From Hymenopus coronatus (lineage: Eukaryota; Arthropoda; Insecta; Mantodea; Hymenopodidae): a DNA stretch of 64,000 nucleotides. The stretch covers positions 435,157,921 to 435,221,920 of the forward strand of contig CM060900.1 in NCBI GenBank assembly GCA_030762935.1. Direction: 5' to 3'. Shown here in pieces: positions 10,809-22,200 of this stretch (within the stretch, counting starts at the first letter, position 1; every line of letters starts with the position of its first letter). Below the pieces are notes generated by a model, which worked only from the letters and a program-made list of their open reading frames with translations, had not been told where the DNA came from and did no database searches. Position numbers and translations under genes: made by a program.

Positions 10809-13460
10809 TTGCATAACTGGCAAACTAGCGGCTCTGCAATATTTGTAAAACACGTGCATGAATCCAGGCAATTAATTGATATAAGTAACCTTGTTGTTAA
10901 AGACAATTTTGAAGCCTGTTGTGTTTTTATTGAAAGTGTTGATCTTTTATGTGTTATCGTTTATAAACTACCTAGTAAGTTAAGAACCTGTTTTAATGAT
11001 TTTTTATCTCACTTTTATGATATTGCCGTTAGCATTCAGCCGCAAAATGGGTATCAATATTGTTATTAGCGGTGATTTTAACATCAATTTTTATACAAAA
11101 GGTAATGAGTTAACTGATTTAATTAGTGTGTTTAAATGTTTTGGGTTACGCTACTTGATGACAAAAATTACTCGACTTGCGTCGGGTACTTGTTTGGATA
11201 ATGTCTTTACTTCCATACACCACGAAAAATGTTCTGTGGAAGTTATTCCTTGTATATTTCCTGACCATGATCCCACACTATTCTCAGCCAATATTGATCA
11301 TGATGACAATAATTTGCTAAGGAAATTATTAACGATAAGGGACACCGATTATCGTAACTAATATATTTTGTTATTTAGTCATGAACACTAACTGGATCTA
11401 TTTGTAGAGTATACTTAATTATGTTAATATGTTTGCATATTTTAAAGAGTTTTTATGAGGCTGTTAGCATGGCCATTCCCGCTATAACTTTTAGACCCAA
11501 ACCGCATAACATATGTAACAATAAAAAGTGGTACAACAATGAACTACGAATTTTAAGAGACAAAATATGGATGGTATTTTATAATCTTTAGGTTTGAGTT
11601 GAAAAAGAAATACCAACTTACCTTAAGGTTGACTAAAATGAAGTACTATTCTGATTTCATTCAGAACTTAAATAATATATCAAAAATCCTCCTGGTTAGT
11701 GATATCTGAACGTTTAAATTTTAATTCTGAGTCTCATATTTGCCCAACTAATGTAAATTGTGAAGGATTTAATTCCTTGTTTATTGATAAGCTCTATGAT
11801 ATTGTGATTAGTATGCCCATTACTAACGAATCAATGTCATTTCTAGACAAGTTGCCCTAGCCTAAGTGTAATTTTAAATTTTGAATCTGAATAATTGTAC
11901 ATGCATGGATGTATATGACATGAATTAAAAATTCTTAAATTAGTTGTTCCAAATGTATGCGTGAGTGTGTGTATGTGTGTGTGTGTGCGCGTGCGTGTGT
12001 ATTGATGGATGGATGAATCATTAACTTATGTTTTTAATAGTTGTCTTAAAATGGTCATTCTCAGAATGCTTTTAAATTTCCAAGGTAATGCCAGTATTTA
12101 AAAAGGGGAATAAAACTTGTTATGATAATTGTAGACCTGTTAGTATAATTCTAATAATAGGCAAGGTATTTGAAGCACTATTATGTAAAAAAAATTGCTA
12201 CTTATTTTGAAATCAACCTATAGTTTAATAAAAACCAAGTTGGTTTTATCCATGGTATGAGTACAACATAGGTTGCTACAAGCTTTCTGAAACAATGCTA
12301 TGAAAATATTAACAATGTTAATTTTGTGTCAAGCAGGCTTTTTGATCTTTCCAGAGGCTTTGACACTATCTCACCTAATATTGTCTTAGAGAAACTTAAA
12401 TTTTATGGTTTTCAGAATAATAGCATTCAATCTTGAAGGTTTTATTTTAGCAATAGGAATCAGACAACTTATTTTAATGGAAGTTCATTTGAGTTTAACA
12501 CTGTAAATTATGTAGTTCCCAAGGGTCAATTTTGGACCTGTATTTTGTAGAATTTATATTAACGCTCTTCCTGTCTCCATCTGTGATGAATAATTTACTC
12601 CTTATCTTTATGCAGATGATGTAACAATTATTTTCTATGACAAAGCTAAACACATATTAAGACCTAAACTACATAGTTAACATCATTGTTAACAATTTGT
12701 GTAATGCCAATAATTTGATCATAAACACTGCAAACATTGCTGATGTTCAATGTAAATTTAGCATTGGTTGTTTTCGAAGCTCCATAAACTTTTTGGGTAT
12801 TCATATTGATTCATTCATATTAGATGGTCAACACATATTAATCATATTTAAAAAAAAAATCAAAACAGGAACTTTAATGCTGAGAATCTTAAGCCATAGT
12901 GTTACTAAGGATGTGCTGATGAAAGTATATGATGGTCATATTTATTCTCATGCTAATTATGATTTGCTTCTTTGGGAGAGGGGGGAAATCACTCCTTGGC
13001 AACGAAGATCTCTTTATTACAAAAAAAGGGCTATTAGATTAATTCGTGGTGTTCATCCAATAGAGCAATGTAAACCACTTTGTATTGATTTAGGTATCTT
13101 AACTTTGCCAGCGATGTATGTGCTGAACTGTCTGTTGTATGCTAAGATAACTTTTAGCAGTTTAACAAACAGTTTGCTCGAATATTCATAATTATACGAC
13201 AAGAAATTGTCAGAATTTTAATATAAACAAATTTAAGCATAGAAAAGTTCGGCACAGCCTTACAGTTGTTTCTATTAAACTTTTAACATTTCACTCAAAA
13301 GATTAAGAGAGCTCCCTATTTCTACTTTCAAAAGGACTATACGCCATACATTGGTAGCTAGTCTGTTTTATTTTGTAAATGATTTTTATAATTTAGCTTG
13401 TTAACTTTTAAATTATGGCATTGCTATATTGTAATCATTTTTGGCAATAATTACTATCTA
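10809..13460 (+). mobile_element. Jockey/CR1-like LINE, ORF2 relic
   Basis: An AP-endonuclease domain is read at 10809-11361: GSAIFVKH, then VISGDFNINF with the conserved GDxN, then PDHDP. The frame switches once, near 11040. Reverse transcriptase follows in broken frames: VFKKGN near 12100, NCRPVSI, a DLSRGFDTIS block, and LYADD with the catalytic YADD at 12609-12620. A distal open frame of 164 residues (12697-13191) carries NFLGIHID, then the thumb-like KVYDGHIYSHANYDLLLW and RAIRLIRGVHP. There is no RNase H. The element ends near a CTAT repeat at 13451-13463. Stops and frameshifts throughout make it dead. It is oriented with the host gene, within intron 1. Confidence 0.8.
11950..12000. repeat. 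(TG)n microsatellite inside the LINE
   Basis: An imperfect GT-rich tract followed by three GGAT units (12003-12014). It interrupts the region where the endonuclease-to-RT linker would lie. Confidence 0.8.
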
Positions 13461-13489
13461 TCTATAACCGCAAGAGGTAGGCAAACTTT

Positions 13490-13680
13490 TACTACACAGA
13501 TAATGTAGTTGGCGTTAAAACACACAATTTGTGGCATGTAAATTTTTGTAGAGCTAGGTGCTAAGAAAATTTCCACTTATGTTTATCTGGATGAGCATCC
13601 TATAAATAAAAGAATTTTTTGTAAGAATAGTTTGTTTGAGGGAACAGCTAGAGAAGCTCATGTGAATGGAGCATATCAGA
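13490..13680 (+). repeat. Dispersed repeat R1, 3' portion
   Basis: GTTAAAACACACA, then TTTGTAAGAATAGTTTGTT, then AGAGAAGCTCATGTGAATGG match the reverse complement of 17744-18150. It follows directly on the 3' end of the LINE. Confidence 0.45.
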
Positions 13681-15300
13681 TTTTTTTTTTGTTTCAGGAG
13701 CTATGCAATACCTATATAAACAGTAAAATAGGCATTTAGTTATATTATGTATAGCTGAACATCCAGTGCAATTTTCAACCTCTTTACAGAATATGTAACA
13801 GGATGTGGCTTTTAATTGATACAAAATGCTAAAAAAATATTGTCGCAACCGCCTTTTCTACTAACAACTCGGGGAACTCGCTGTGGCTGCGAAAGGCACA
13901 TACAAAACTATTCTAACTGGATGCGACATGAGGGACGTATCCCCCATGCTAACTTATGGGCAATTAGCAAACTCAGGAGTAAAACAAGGAAATGTGGGAA
14001 CAAAATCAAACTACTAAATTAAAACATGTTAATTCAAGAGTAATTCCAGCTAATTGATTTATTAAACTTTTACCTTTTATGTTGACGCTGGATGATGCGT
14101 AGCCAAAACCTGGGTGAATACTATAGCTTCATTATTAATTACATGATTACAAAAAAAACGTGTGATGTGCACCCCACGGCGTCCCACTGGCAAAGAGGCT
14201 GAAAAGCCACGCTCCCGTCGTTATATTAGACTAACCTTTTCTACAGTACAGCCAAAACAATAAAAATTAATTAGTCAATCATGCCACACTTAGAATGTGG
14301 ATCCTAACGCAGTAGTACCACATTCTGCATGTGACATCTCCCCCTGCTTTACCAAGATTTTGGCGTCTGCGGCAAAATATACAAAAAAAAATTTCTTTAT
14401 GGTACAAATTACACATACATTAATAGATTATGTTGGGTGACCAAAAAAAAATTGATAATATAAAAAAAAGTGATTTTGTTTTTCTTCATAGTTTGCGTCC
14501 TGCTAGTAACGAGTTTATGGGAAGAACACGCAAAAAAACAATTTTCTTCTTTTGTTTCTTTCTCTCTTTTTTTTTTTTTTCTCACAGCACTTGCACAGGA
14601 GGCAATAAAATAGTAAGAGCCTCACCCACTTTACACCACACGATGTTTATTATCATAAGTTTATGATAGAACGAAGAGGAGAAAAAAAAATGGGGCAAGG
14701 ACCATCTGCATGTTGGAATGGTGCCCAATAAGTGGCCTTGGTGCCACAACTGTAGTGGTGTATGATTCTTTTGTTTGTTTTTTTGCTGCAAGGTCTTTGC
14801 TGATCTGGAACTCTCTGCTGTGCGTGTTCCCCTCTAGTTAGCAGGCGACTAATCTAGTACTAATCAACTTTTTCTGGAACATGTTTCATAAGAGTATAAG
14901 CGGCCAATCCAACAATTATTACAAATAAAAATCCACAAAATTATGTACCATAAAAGAATACATTAGGTCTACTATATAACTTTACAAAAAGTGAACATCT
15001 TTGATGACAAAAATTTCTTAACTGAAATACAACAAATGTTGACCAACAATAAAAGTGTACATGAATTTTGAACATTAAAGATACATATTATTCCCATAAT
15101 TAAAAGTAATACAAAATAATCTGTGCACAGATTTAAACAATACTCTAGTAAACAATATTATCAGGATCCTGAACTTAACCTAACCAGCTGGTATGCAAAA
15201 TCATTTTTCTTTATCTTTTATAAGGTGCACCTATAAAAATTTGTTTAACCCATATAATCCAAAAATAATTATTATATGCCCTAACCACCTCTATACCTTT

Positions 15301-15397
15301 TTACTCATGCCACTATTAAACCAAGCATGCTTCACAATTGATTACTCATGCCACTATTAAACCAAGCATGCTTCACAACTAATTACTCATGCTACTA
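15301..15397. repeat. 41-bp tandem repeat, 2.4 copies
   Basis: Units start at 15301, 15342 and 15383 with TTACTCATGC. The first two differ at only a few positions, and each contains the palindrome GCATGC. The third stops after about 15 bases. It lies in the noncoding part of the Ty3-like element. Confidence 0.85.
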
Positions 15398-15680
15398 GCC
15401 AACCTATAAATTTTGTTAAAAAAAGAAAAACATGGATAATACATGTGCATTAAAACTGGGGGACAATACATAAACAATCATGTAACCCTATATGATTAAT
15501 AATTCAAACAAAGACCTAAAAAACATTACAATATCTGGAGAAAAGTATGATGCACTATTGAAACATTTAAACACTTTCCATCAATATGAGGCTGCAAAAA
15601 GATTGTAACACAAACAACTGCTGTCATAAAACTCGCAATCAAACATCACAACTTCTCAAACATTAACTCATCTCATCTAA

Positions 15681-15978
15681 TTAGTGGATACACTTGGGCA
15701 CGACCACTAACTATAAATGAGAACATTCACAACTCCCTCAGAGCATCCTTACGACCTCCTGAAAACACAATTAAAACACCAATTTAGTGGTTACTCTTGG
15801 GCAATTCCACTAAATCACACAACAGATAACTAAAACTCCCATAGGAACAGGAATTTCTGGCTACTCTTGGGCACTTCCAGAAACTCAAAATCTCCTGAAA
15901 TCATTTACTCACACAAAATCATCATCTCCCTCCACACAGAAAACAAAATTTATGGTTACTCTTGGGCACTTCCATAAA
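15681..15978. repeat. Four-hairpin array with conserved loop and covarying stems
   Basis: Hairpins lie at 15681-15710, 15782-15815, 15854-15883 and 15949-15978. Each has a 16-nt loop: YTACTCTTGGGCAMTT in the last three, ATACACTTGGGCACGA in the first. The stems are TTAGTGG/CCACTAA, ATTTAGTGG/CCACTAAAT, TTTCTGG/CCAGAAA and TTTATGG/CCATAAA. Stem positions change on both sides together, so pairing is kept while sequence is not. The surrounding sequence is not conserved between units. The strand carrying the functional structure is unknown. In element sense (minus) the loop core is TGCCCAAG. Confidence 0.8.
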
Positions 15979-16229
15979 CCTGAAATCTCAAAACATTTAC
16001 TCTCACATCATAATCATTTTCCTCTACACAGACACATACACACAAACAACAGTTATGCAGCACAAATTCTCACAGCATCATAATGAAAACTCACATCATT
16101 TTAAGGCAATAGTACATCATACATAATCATTAATAACATCATTGTCCTCAATAATCATTCCTGAAATCAATTTCAAAAGATCTCATTTCTGAAAATAGCA
16201 TATTTAAATGTATCACAAAATCCAAAATT

Positions 16230-16632
16230 TTACAATCTATAAGGTCCCACAGGATCATAATATGGGTAAATACGAGAAACATGCACACTTTGCTGCTTAG
16301 TACGAGGGGCATGAGGACGTCCAACAAGATAAGTTACTGGGCTAATCTGCCTGATAATCTGAAATGGTCCAAAATATCTATGGAGTAAGTTTGTACATTT
16401 ACCTTTCTTTCTGATAGGGGTAAACACTTTCACCAATTGGCCAACATTGGGTTCTATTGCAGTACGAGGCATGGCAGGCTGCATAGGAGTAATGGGAGCC
16501 ATCTGTGACGGAGTTGCTGGTAACACTTGTGTATTTAAGGGTGCATTACCACCAGAAGCTACATCTTCAACTTGTTCACAAAATCCACAGGTATATCAGA
16601 ACTTTGTCTAGTGCGTTTCTTAGGCATTTTGG
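16230..16632 (-). pseudogene. Fused ORF remnant: start codon region plus integrase C-terminal domain
   Basis: The minus frame from 16632 begins MPKKRTRQSSDIPVDFV, then a frameshift near 16570, then a proline/methionine-rich stretch and the segment VGQLVKVFTPIRKKGK. This leads into RYFGPFQIIRQISPVTYLV and VHVSRIYPYYDP (end 16230). The second half is the GPY/F module at the C-terminus of Ty3/gypsy integrases. The first half looks like the beginning of a gag-type ORF. That suggests one large deletion removed most of gag-pol and joined the two ends. Gag assignment is inference; the integrase module is well supported. Confidence 0.65.
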
Positions 16633-17743
16633 TAACTTTAAATAGCACTGGATAACTAATCAACACTATAAAATACCTCACAGTTCACACAATTAAATAC
16701 ACCAGCCCCTAAGAAAAAATATAGCATAAAACTTAAAAACTAAGCGCCCACGGCGAGGAAGTGAAAAACTTAGGCCCAAAGGCTTCTCATAGACTGATCC
16801 AGCCACGTGAATTCTATATCACGATTTCTATACAGCAATTAACACATGGAGAGAAAAAAAAATCACAAAATGAGGTTACGTGCTATGAGTATTCGAATAG
16901 CGTAACGAACAATAAGTGGTACCTACTACCACTGAGCGTACGAAAATCTTTAAAACACTATAAGCATGGAACTTTGAAAATAATTGTTTCAATACTTTGA
17001 CTTCACAGCACCTGTTAGCACAAACTTCTATATTTCAGATAAACTTCTCCACACGTGCTATACTGTAAATCCTGTTTCCATGCCTACACAACATAGCTTT
17101 GCCAAACTCATCCAGAAATCACAAATAGCTGTTAACCTCCAACAGTAAAATGGGTAATAAGTGCAAGCACGTGGTTATCACTTTTCACAACTTTAACACA
17201 AGTAACATCACTAAGGCCAGAAAACGTTGAGAATTTTAAAAATCACAAGACAAATAAGAAATCGTCACACTACAATTTAGAAATTAACCTTGATGAACTT
17301 AAACTTTTACAACACGTGGAGCACTTTGCCAAAAATCAAACCTATAACACACGGAATAGCTGTATTTATAACTGGAATATAGCTGTAGCACACTGAGTTA
17401 ACTAGCACACGAACATGTGTTTATAAAACACTAACCTGAAAAAAATTTTTTTAGTGGAAATGCAACACTTTACCACAATTTAGAATGGAGTAAAATGAAC
17501 TTCACATACAAATCTTCCACAAATATAACACTTCAATATTAAAACTGTACTAATACATGCAACCTGAGAAGAAATAAACCAGAAAGATACCATTTTAACG
17601 ACGAAAGTTCGGACCCACGCCGACAGCATGCGAAGCCATTATGGCGGTATGACGCTATCACTACTGAAGTCAAAATCAAGTTAAAAATGAGAAATAAAAT
17701 GTGGATCCTAACGCAGTAGTACCACATTCTGCATGAGACATCA

Positions 17744-18260
17744 TGACGTGTTCCATGCACATGTCTTTCTCTTCCTGTTCTGTGAACAAACCATTCTTAC
17801 ACCAGACTATTCTTTTATCTACAGCATGCTAATAGAAATAAACATTAGCGAAAATAATCTTATTACTTAGTTTCTTCTAAGTAGAAGGGAAATAAGAGAA
17901 TACAGTTAGGTTAAAGCGATAGCGACATCTTTTAAAGGTGGTTTCTCTGTGATTGAAATTCGGTTCGCTTTGCATGACCCAGAAGTAAAACAAAAGAGAC
18001 AGGAATGAGAAATTCCCGTTTGAGAATAGATTGAGCAGGATTTTAAAATTGAAACCAATAACAAGGAATATCTCGGAAACCGTTAGCTCTACAACAAAAG
18101 GGTATAGGACATAAACTGTGTGTTTTAACGAGATCTACATTTTTTGTGATGATTTTTTTTTTTCTCTCTGTTGCGGTTTACCAGTTATATAAAAGTCTTC
18201 CAGAAAGGAGAGGTCCTTAGGGGCTATTCTCAGAATATTCAAGATATAGGTATACATATA
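17744..18260 (-). repeat. Dispersed repeat R1, long copy
   Basis: Collinear with 41440-41890: AGACTATTCTTTTATCTA, TGCTAATAGAAATAAACATTAGC, a TTAGGTTAAAGCGATAGC block, AACAAGGAATAT, GAGATCTACA and ATTCAAGATATA are shared in order. A TA microsatellite (18256-18283) follows the end. Confidence 0.55.
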
Positions 18261-18619
18261 TATATATATATATATTATTTGCTATGTAAATATATTTAAT
18301 ATGCTGTAGGTATGTTAATATAAATGTACAATTGTAGCAATAATATCTGTAAGTAGTAGGCGCGTCGTATTTGTAGAGAATTAAGATTTACACTCACGTG
18401 TATGAAAAGTGGCTCATTCCCCTATACTGTAAAGTGTTTTACTCTCCCTGAGATGTAAAACCTTGACCTATCCCAGCCGGCATAGATTGTCTATGCATAT
18501 AGATTGAACAACACGGTACAAAAGAACTTGCCAATGCACAAGTGAAATCGTTATGAAAAATAGGTGTGGGTCTCATGCCGTATCTATGAAGGAATATCGC
18601 TACGACTGTTTCAGTGACT

Positions 18620-18694
18620 GGCCCTGTAGCTCAATCGGTAGAGCACGTGCCTCTACTGCTAAGGGTCCAGGGTTCGATACACGGCTACGCAGGT
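18620..18694 (+). mobile_element. tRNA-derived SINE head or tRNA pseudogene
   Basis: An A-box-like TAGCTCAATCGGTAGAGC and a B-box GGTTCGATACA sit at tRNA-like spacing. The T arm and acceptor stem do not pair well (GGCCCTG against the 3' side), so this is not a working tRNA gene. About 50 bases of tail and a GA-repeat (18752-18769) follow. Confidence 0.55.
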
Positions 18695-18699
18695 GGTAT

Positions 18700-19190
18700 T
18701 TTTATACTAGGTAAAGTTGTTCGCTATCCCCCTCAATAGTCTGGAAGTGTGAATAAGAGAGAGAGAGAGAGTGGGTGTGACTAAGTGTGATCTAAGTACA
18801 AAAACCCAAAAGTTATTAGTGTTATTATCGTTATCGAAGGGAAGTAACCAGGGCAATATAAAAAGCGTGATGTAGCATGAAGATACAAGGTTGAAGTTGT
18901 AAAGTTACCCTTCGAGAGTTCGCCGTATTTTAGGGAAAATAAAGTACCCTGCTAATCAAGATTCCAGACAACACCGAAATAAGAGGCAGTCCCGTGTGTA
19001 AACGGTGGGGCGAGGTCTTATCTTTACCAACATAGAGGTGTCAGTTTCATTATGGGCCACATTTCATGCACGCGAGTAAGGAAATTCTGCAGTGCTACAC
19101 AGGGTTAGCTTACTTATAGAAAATTAAATTGTTATTTTAATATTAAACTCGCAAATATATACAAACACTAATAATGAGTGTGTTTTTCAG
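18700..19190 (+). other. End of intron 1
   Basis: No element recognised apart from the GA repeat. It ends in the acceptor TGTTTTTCAG (19181-19190). Confidence 0.5.
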
Positions 19191-19281
19191 ATGAATATGA
19201 CAATTCCGAAGTGTCTACTTGGGGTCGTGCTCCTGGCGCACATGCTCCATGCAGTGTCGCAGCAAAACCTACACAATCATG
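19191..19281 (+). CDS. Exon 2: start codon and signal peptide
   Basis: The acceptor TTTTTCAG directly abuts ATG. The 91 nt encode 30 residues plus one base, ending CAT G|GTATGT with a strong donor. A second in-frame Met is at position 3. The hydrophobic core and the small residues at -3 and -1 (A, S) before QQ fit a cleavable signal peptide. Confidence 0.7.
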
Positions 19282-22200
19282 GTATGTAAGGTGAAAAAAA
19301 AAAAAAAAAAAAAAAACGTGAAAATATTTAAGACACTGAGAGTGAAATTTCGTCTATAATCGGTCAAAAATCTAAAATAGCTTTTGTATTGCAACTGGTT
19401 GTTGTAGCCTTTGGGCATCCATAGAGAATCAACATTTAACTGTCCCCCTTGCTTTGGGCCCTTCAGCCATTTAAAGATCATACAATAAACCTGTTTCCTA
19501 GTATACTAGGTATTTTATAAAACAGCTTCTTTTTTTTTCCTCAAAACTACACTTTAATGCTTTCAAAATGCTCCATGCATCTCAGATTTTGTTTAAATAC
19601 AACTAACCTTTCCCAGAATGGGCAGAAGTATCTATTGTAATAGCACAGATGACAAACTTATCCAAACACTAATAGAAACTTTTCAAAAATCAAAACGAAA
19701 TCTTATGAAAAAATTATTAATTTTGGATATTAAAACTTTTAACCTTTTTAGTTTCAAAAATAGCATGATGCTGTAAACAAATTTATTGAAATATCAGCAC
19801 ATAAATTCTTTGTGAATGTGTGGTTCAAACCTCCAATTAAAAACTAGGTAGTAATCAATTTTCTCAAAATTTGAGATGTATGGAAAACTTTTAAGTAAGT
19901 AATATATTTACAAAATAACCTTTTTGACTTAATGTATATCTTGCAAAATATTTATCCAGTGTAAATGAAATTTGGTATTCATACTAATACCAGTACAATC
20001 ACAGAAAATTTTCATTAAAATCTATTAAAAAATATAGAAATTTTAAATTTCACTCCCAGTGTCTCTTAAGGAATGCTAGCACTAGTATCAATTTTAATTT
20101 TTATTTAAAGTGAATTAAGGGGAGTCATAAGAACTTATCTTGCCAAAGATAAAATCAATCTTTTCTGGTTAATAAAGCTCAAGAACCGCTGTTCACAACT
20201 ATTTAAAAATATTACCACAATGCATTAAATATAAAAGATCTTATTTTGAAGTTAGCACAAGCACATATCAATGTTTGAATACATATAGGTCTTAAAACTT
20301 ACTTTATATTTGGCGGCACCATGGCCAATTGATTAGAATGTGTATGAGAAATTGTCCATAATCTAAGATTAGACTTGTTAAATAAAATGTAAATGTATTA
20401 CATCCATCCCCAGGAGAATCAATAACTTTACACTTTAATTTATACATTTAATTTCTTATTTTATTCAGCTACTATTTTCTATTTTACTAGAGCAGATTGC
20501 TACTGTCATTACTTCTCTTCAACTTTAACATAATTCAAAAAGCTTCTGAAATTTTAAAACTTATACATAGATAACAGTGTATGATTTCATTATACCTATA
20601 TAATTTAGTTGTCTGAATTCTTGTATTTAGTTGTCCAAGGAGAAATTTGAATATATGAAATGTCTGTACAGAGAATGGAAAGATTGAAAAAGAACAGGTA
20701 CGTTTATAACAGATATCGTACCTCTAATTTCAGGTGATACAGATCTTGTTTCAAAAGTGAGATCTGCTGCACAAGCCCAATTACATGAATCAGAGAAAGG
20801 TTCTTGCTCTGGAAAGGATATTTTTACAACAAAAGCATCAAGAAGTGATAGAGTATACACTATTTCTTATTCATACACGTATGCCACTATATTTGGTGTT
20901 TCTGTAGAACGGACATAGCATAAAACCTGTGCAACTTTATATTCAAATACCACTTTTTAATTTTTTTTTCCAATAATACTTTTTTACTACCTAACTTAAA
21001 ATAACAACTTGTATATTTAAAAATCTACTTTTTAAAATTTACTCTTTTAAATATATTTTTTAAATCAGAGCCCATTACCCAATTTACCTTGTCTTCTTTT
21101 ACAAAATAATGGTACTAGCTTCTGATTTAGAGGTTTACACCAGGATAGCAGTGTATGTTTTTTTGTTTTTTGTTTTTTCCTATTTATGATTTAGACTAAT
21201 TTAATGTTATGTAATTTTTGGTTTCTTATATAAATCTTTGCATATTAGTAAGCTTTTCCAAGAATAATTTTGGTTATATTGCACCAGTCCCCCCTGCTTC
21301 TCATTATCACTTTGTTTTTTTTTTATTAATTATGTATTAATATATTATTCATATATTCTTCGGCTAGTTGGGTTCATCGGTCAGGTAAGGTCTCTTAACA
21401 ATGTGTGATCAGTAAAAAGAGGAGATACATTGGTAACATTTAGTTTCAGTATTTATTTAAAATATTACCAAGAGTATTCATAATTTATATACACTTTATA
21501 TAATCCTTTATCCTAGCGGAAACTCTACTATACATGTTTACTTGTAGGTGAAACTTAGATTATGCGAATCACATTTCTTACAAAAATAGTATGTAGGACC
21601 GACATACTGTGCAGAACACCTAACTATAGAATAAATTCCTCTAATGAGCTTCTTAAGCTGCTAGCTCCCCAGTAACTTTTACATTTTTATTTTTGCTACC
21701 AATCTCCTAAGGCTTGCATTGTTTCTTTCTAGCTCAAGGACATTCTTTTACTTATTTCACACCAATTTACCGCCTATTTTCCACAAAAGATTTCACTTTT
21801 ATGACCTATGTACAGTTTCAGCTTTCCTCATCTCTCTTATAAACTAAGCTTATGCTAACATCACCTAATAATAGACACCCTTTTCTTTATTGCAGGCATT
21901 TAGCTACATTATCTTGCTTATTAATTATTTACAGTTTCATGCTTTCATTGGTACTGCATGAATATAAAGTATTTGTACCAAGTATGTAAAAACTGAAATG
22001 GAGTAGGCAAGTTTATATCAGTTGATTCTGAAGGAGGATCTACTCCACGGCAACCATCACCTGATAGTGGGTACCTTTCTGACACTGAAAATACAAACTT
22101 TACCACAAATTCCCCAAGAAGAGGTAGTGTATGCAGTGTTTCTCATTTATGCAGTTGCATTACTACATTTAGTGTATCCGCAGAAAGAGCATTGCTTAAA

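Larger units (their letters stand above)
14294..17743 (-). mobile_element. Internally deleted Ty3/gypsy-like element
   Basis: A minus-strand purine tract, GCAGGGGGAGA (about 14339-14349), directly precedes TGTCACATGCAGAATGTGG, the expected start of a 3' LTR (reading leftward from 14338). The same LTR-start block, about 44 bp with one or two changes, recurs reading leftward from 17743 (TGTCTCATGCAG), which would be the 5' LTR start. Beyond that block the two putative LTRs do not align by eye, so their lengths are undetermined. The only coding is a short ORF start plus an integrase C-terminus (16230-16632). Protease, RT, RNase H and the integrase core are absent. The 1.9 kb between integrase and purine tract is noncoding and holds a hairpin array and a 41-bp tandem repeat. 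Confidence 0.6.

Noticed and set aside
15681..15978. CRISPR array, because of regular short repeats with spacers
   Set aside because: The repeated unit is a loop flanked by varying complementary stems, spacing is irregular (70-103 bases), there are no cas genes, and the DNA is eukaryotic.
18620..18694. Functional tRNA gene
   Set aside because: A and B boxes are present but acceptor and T stems do not pair, and a SINE-like tail follows.
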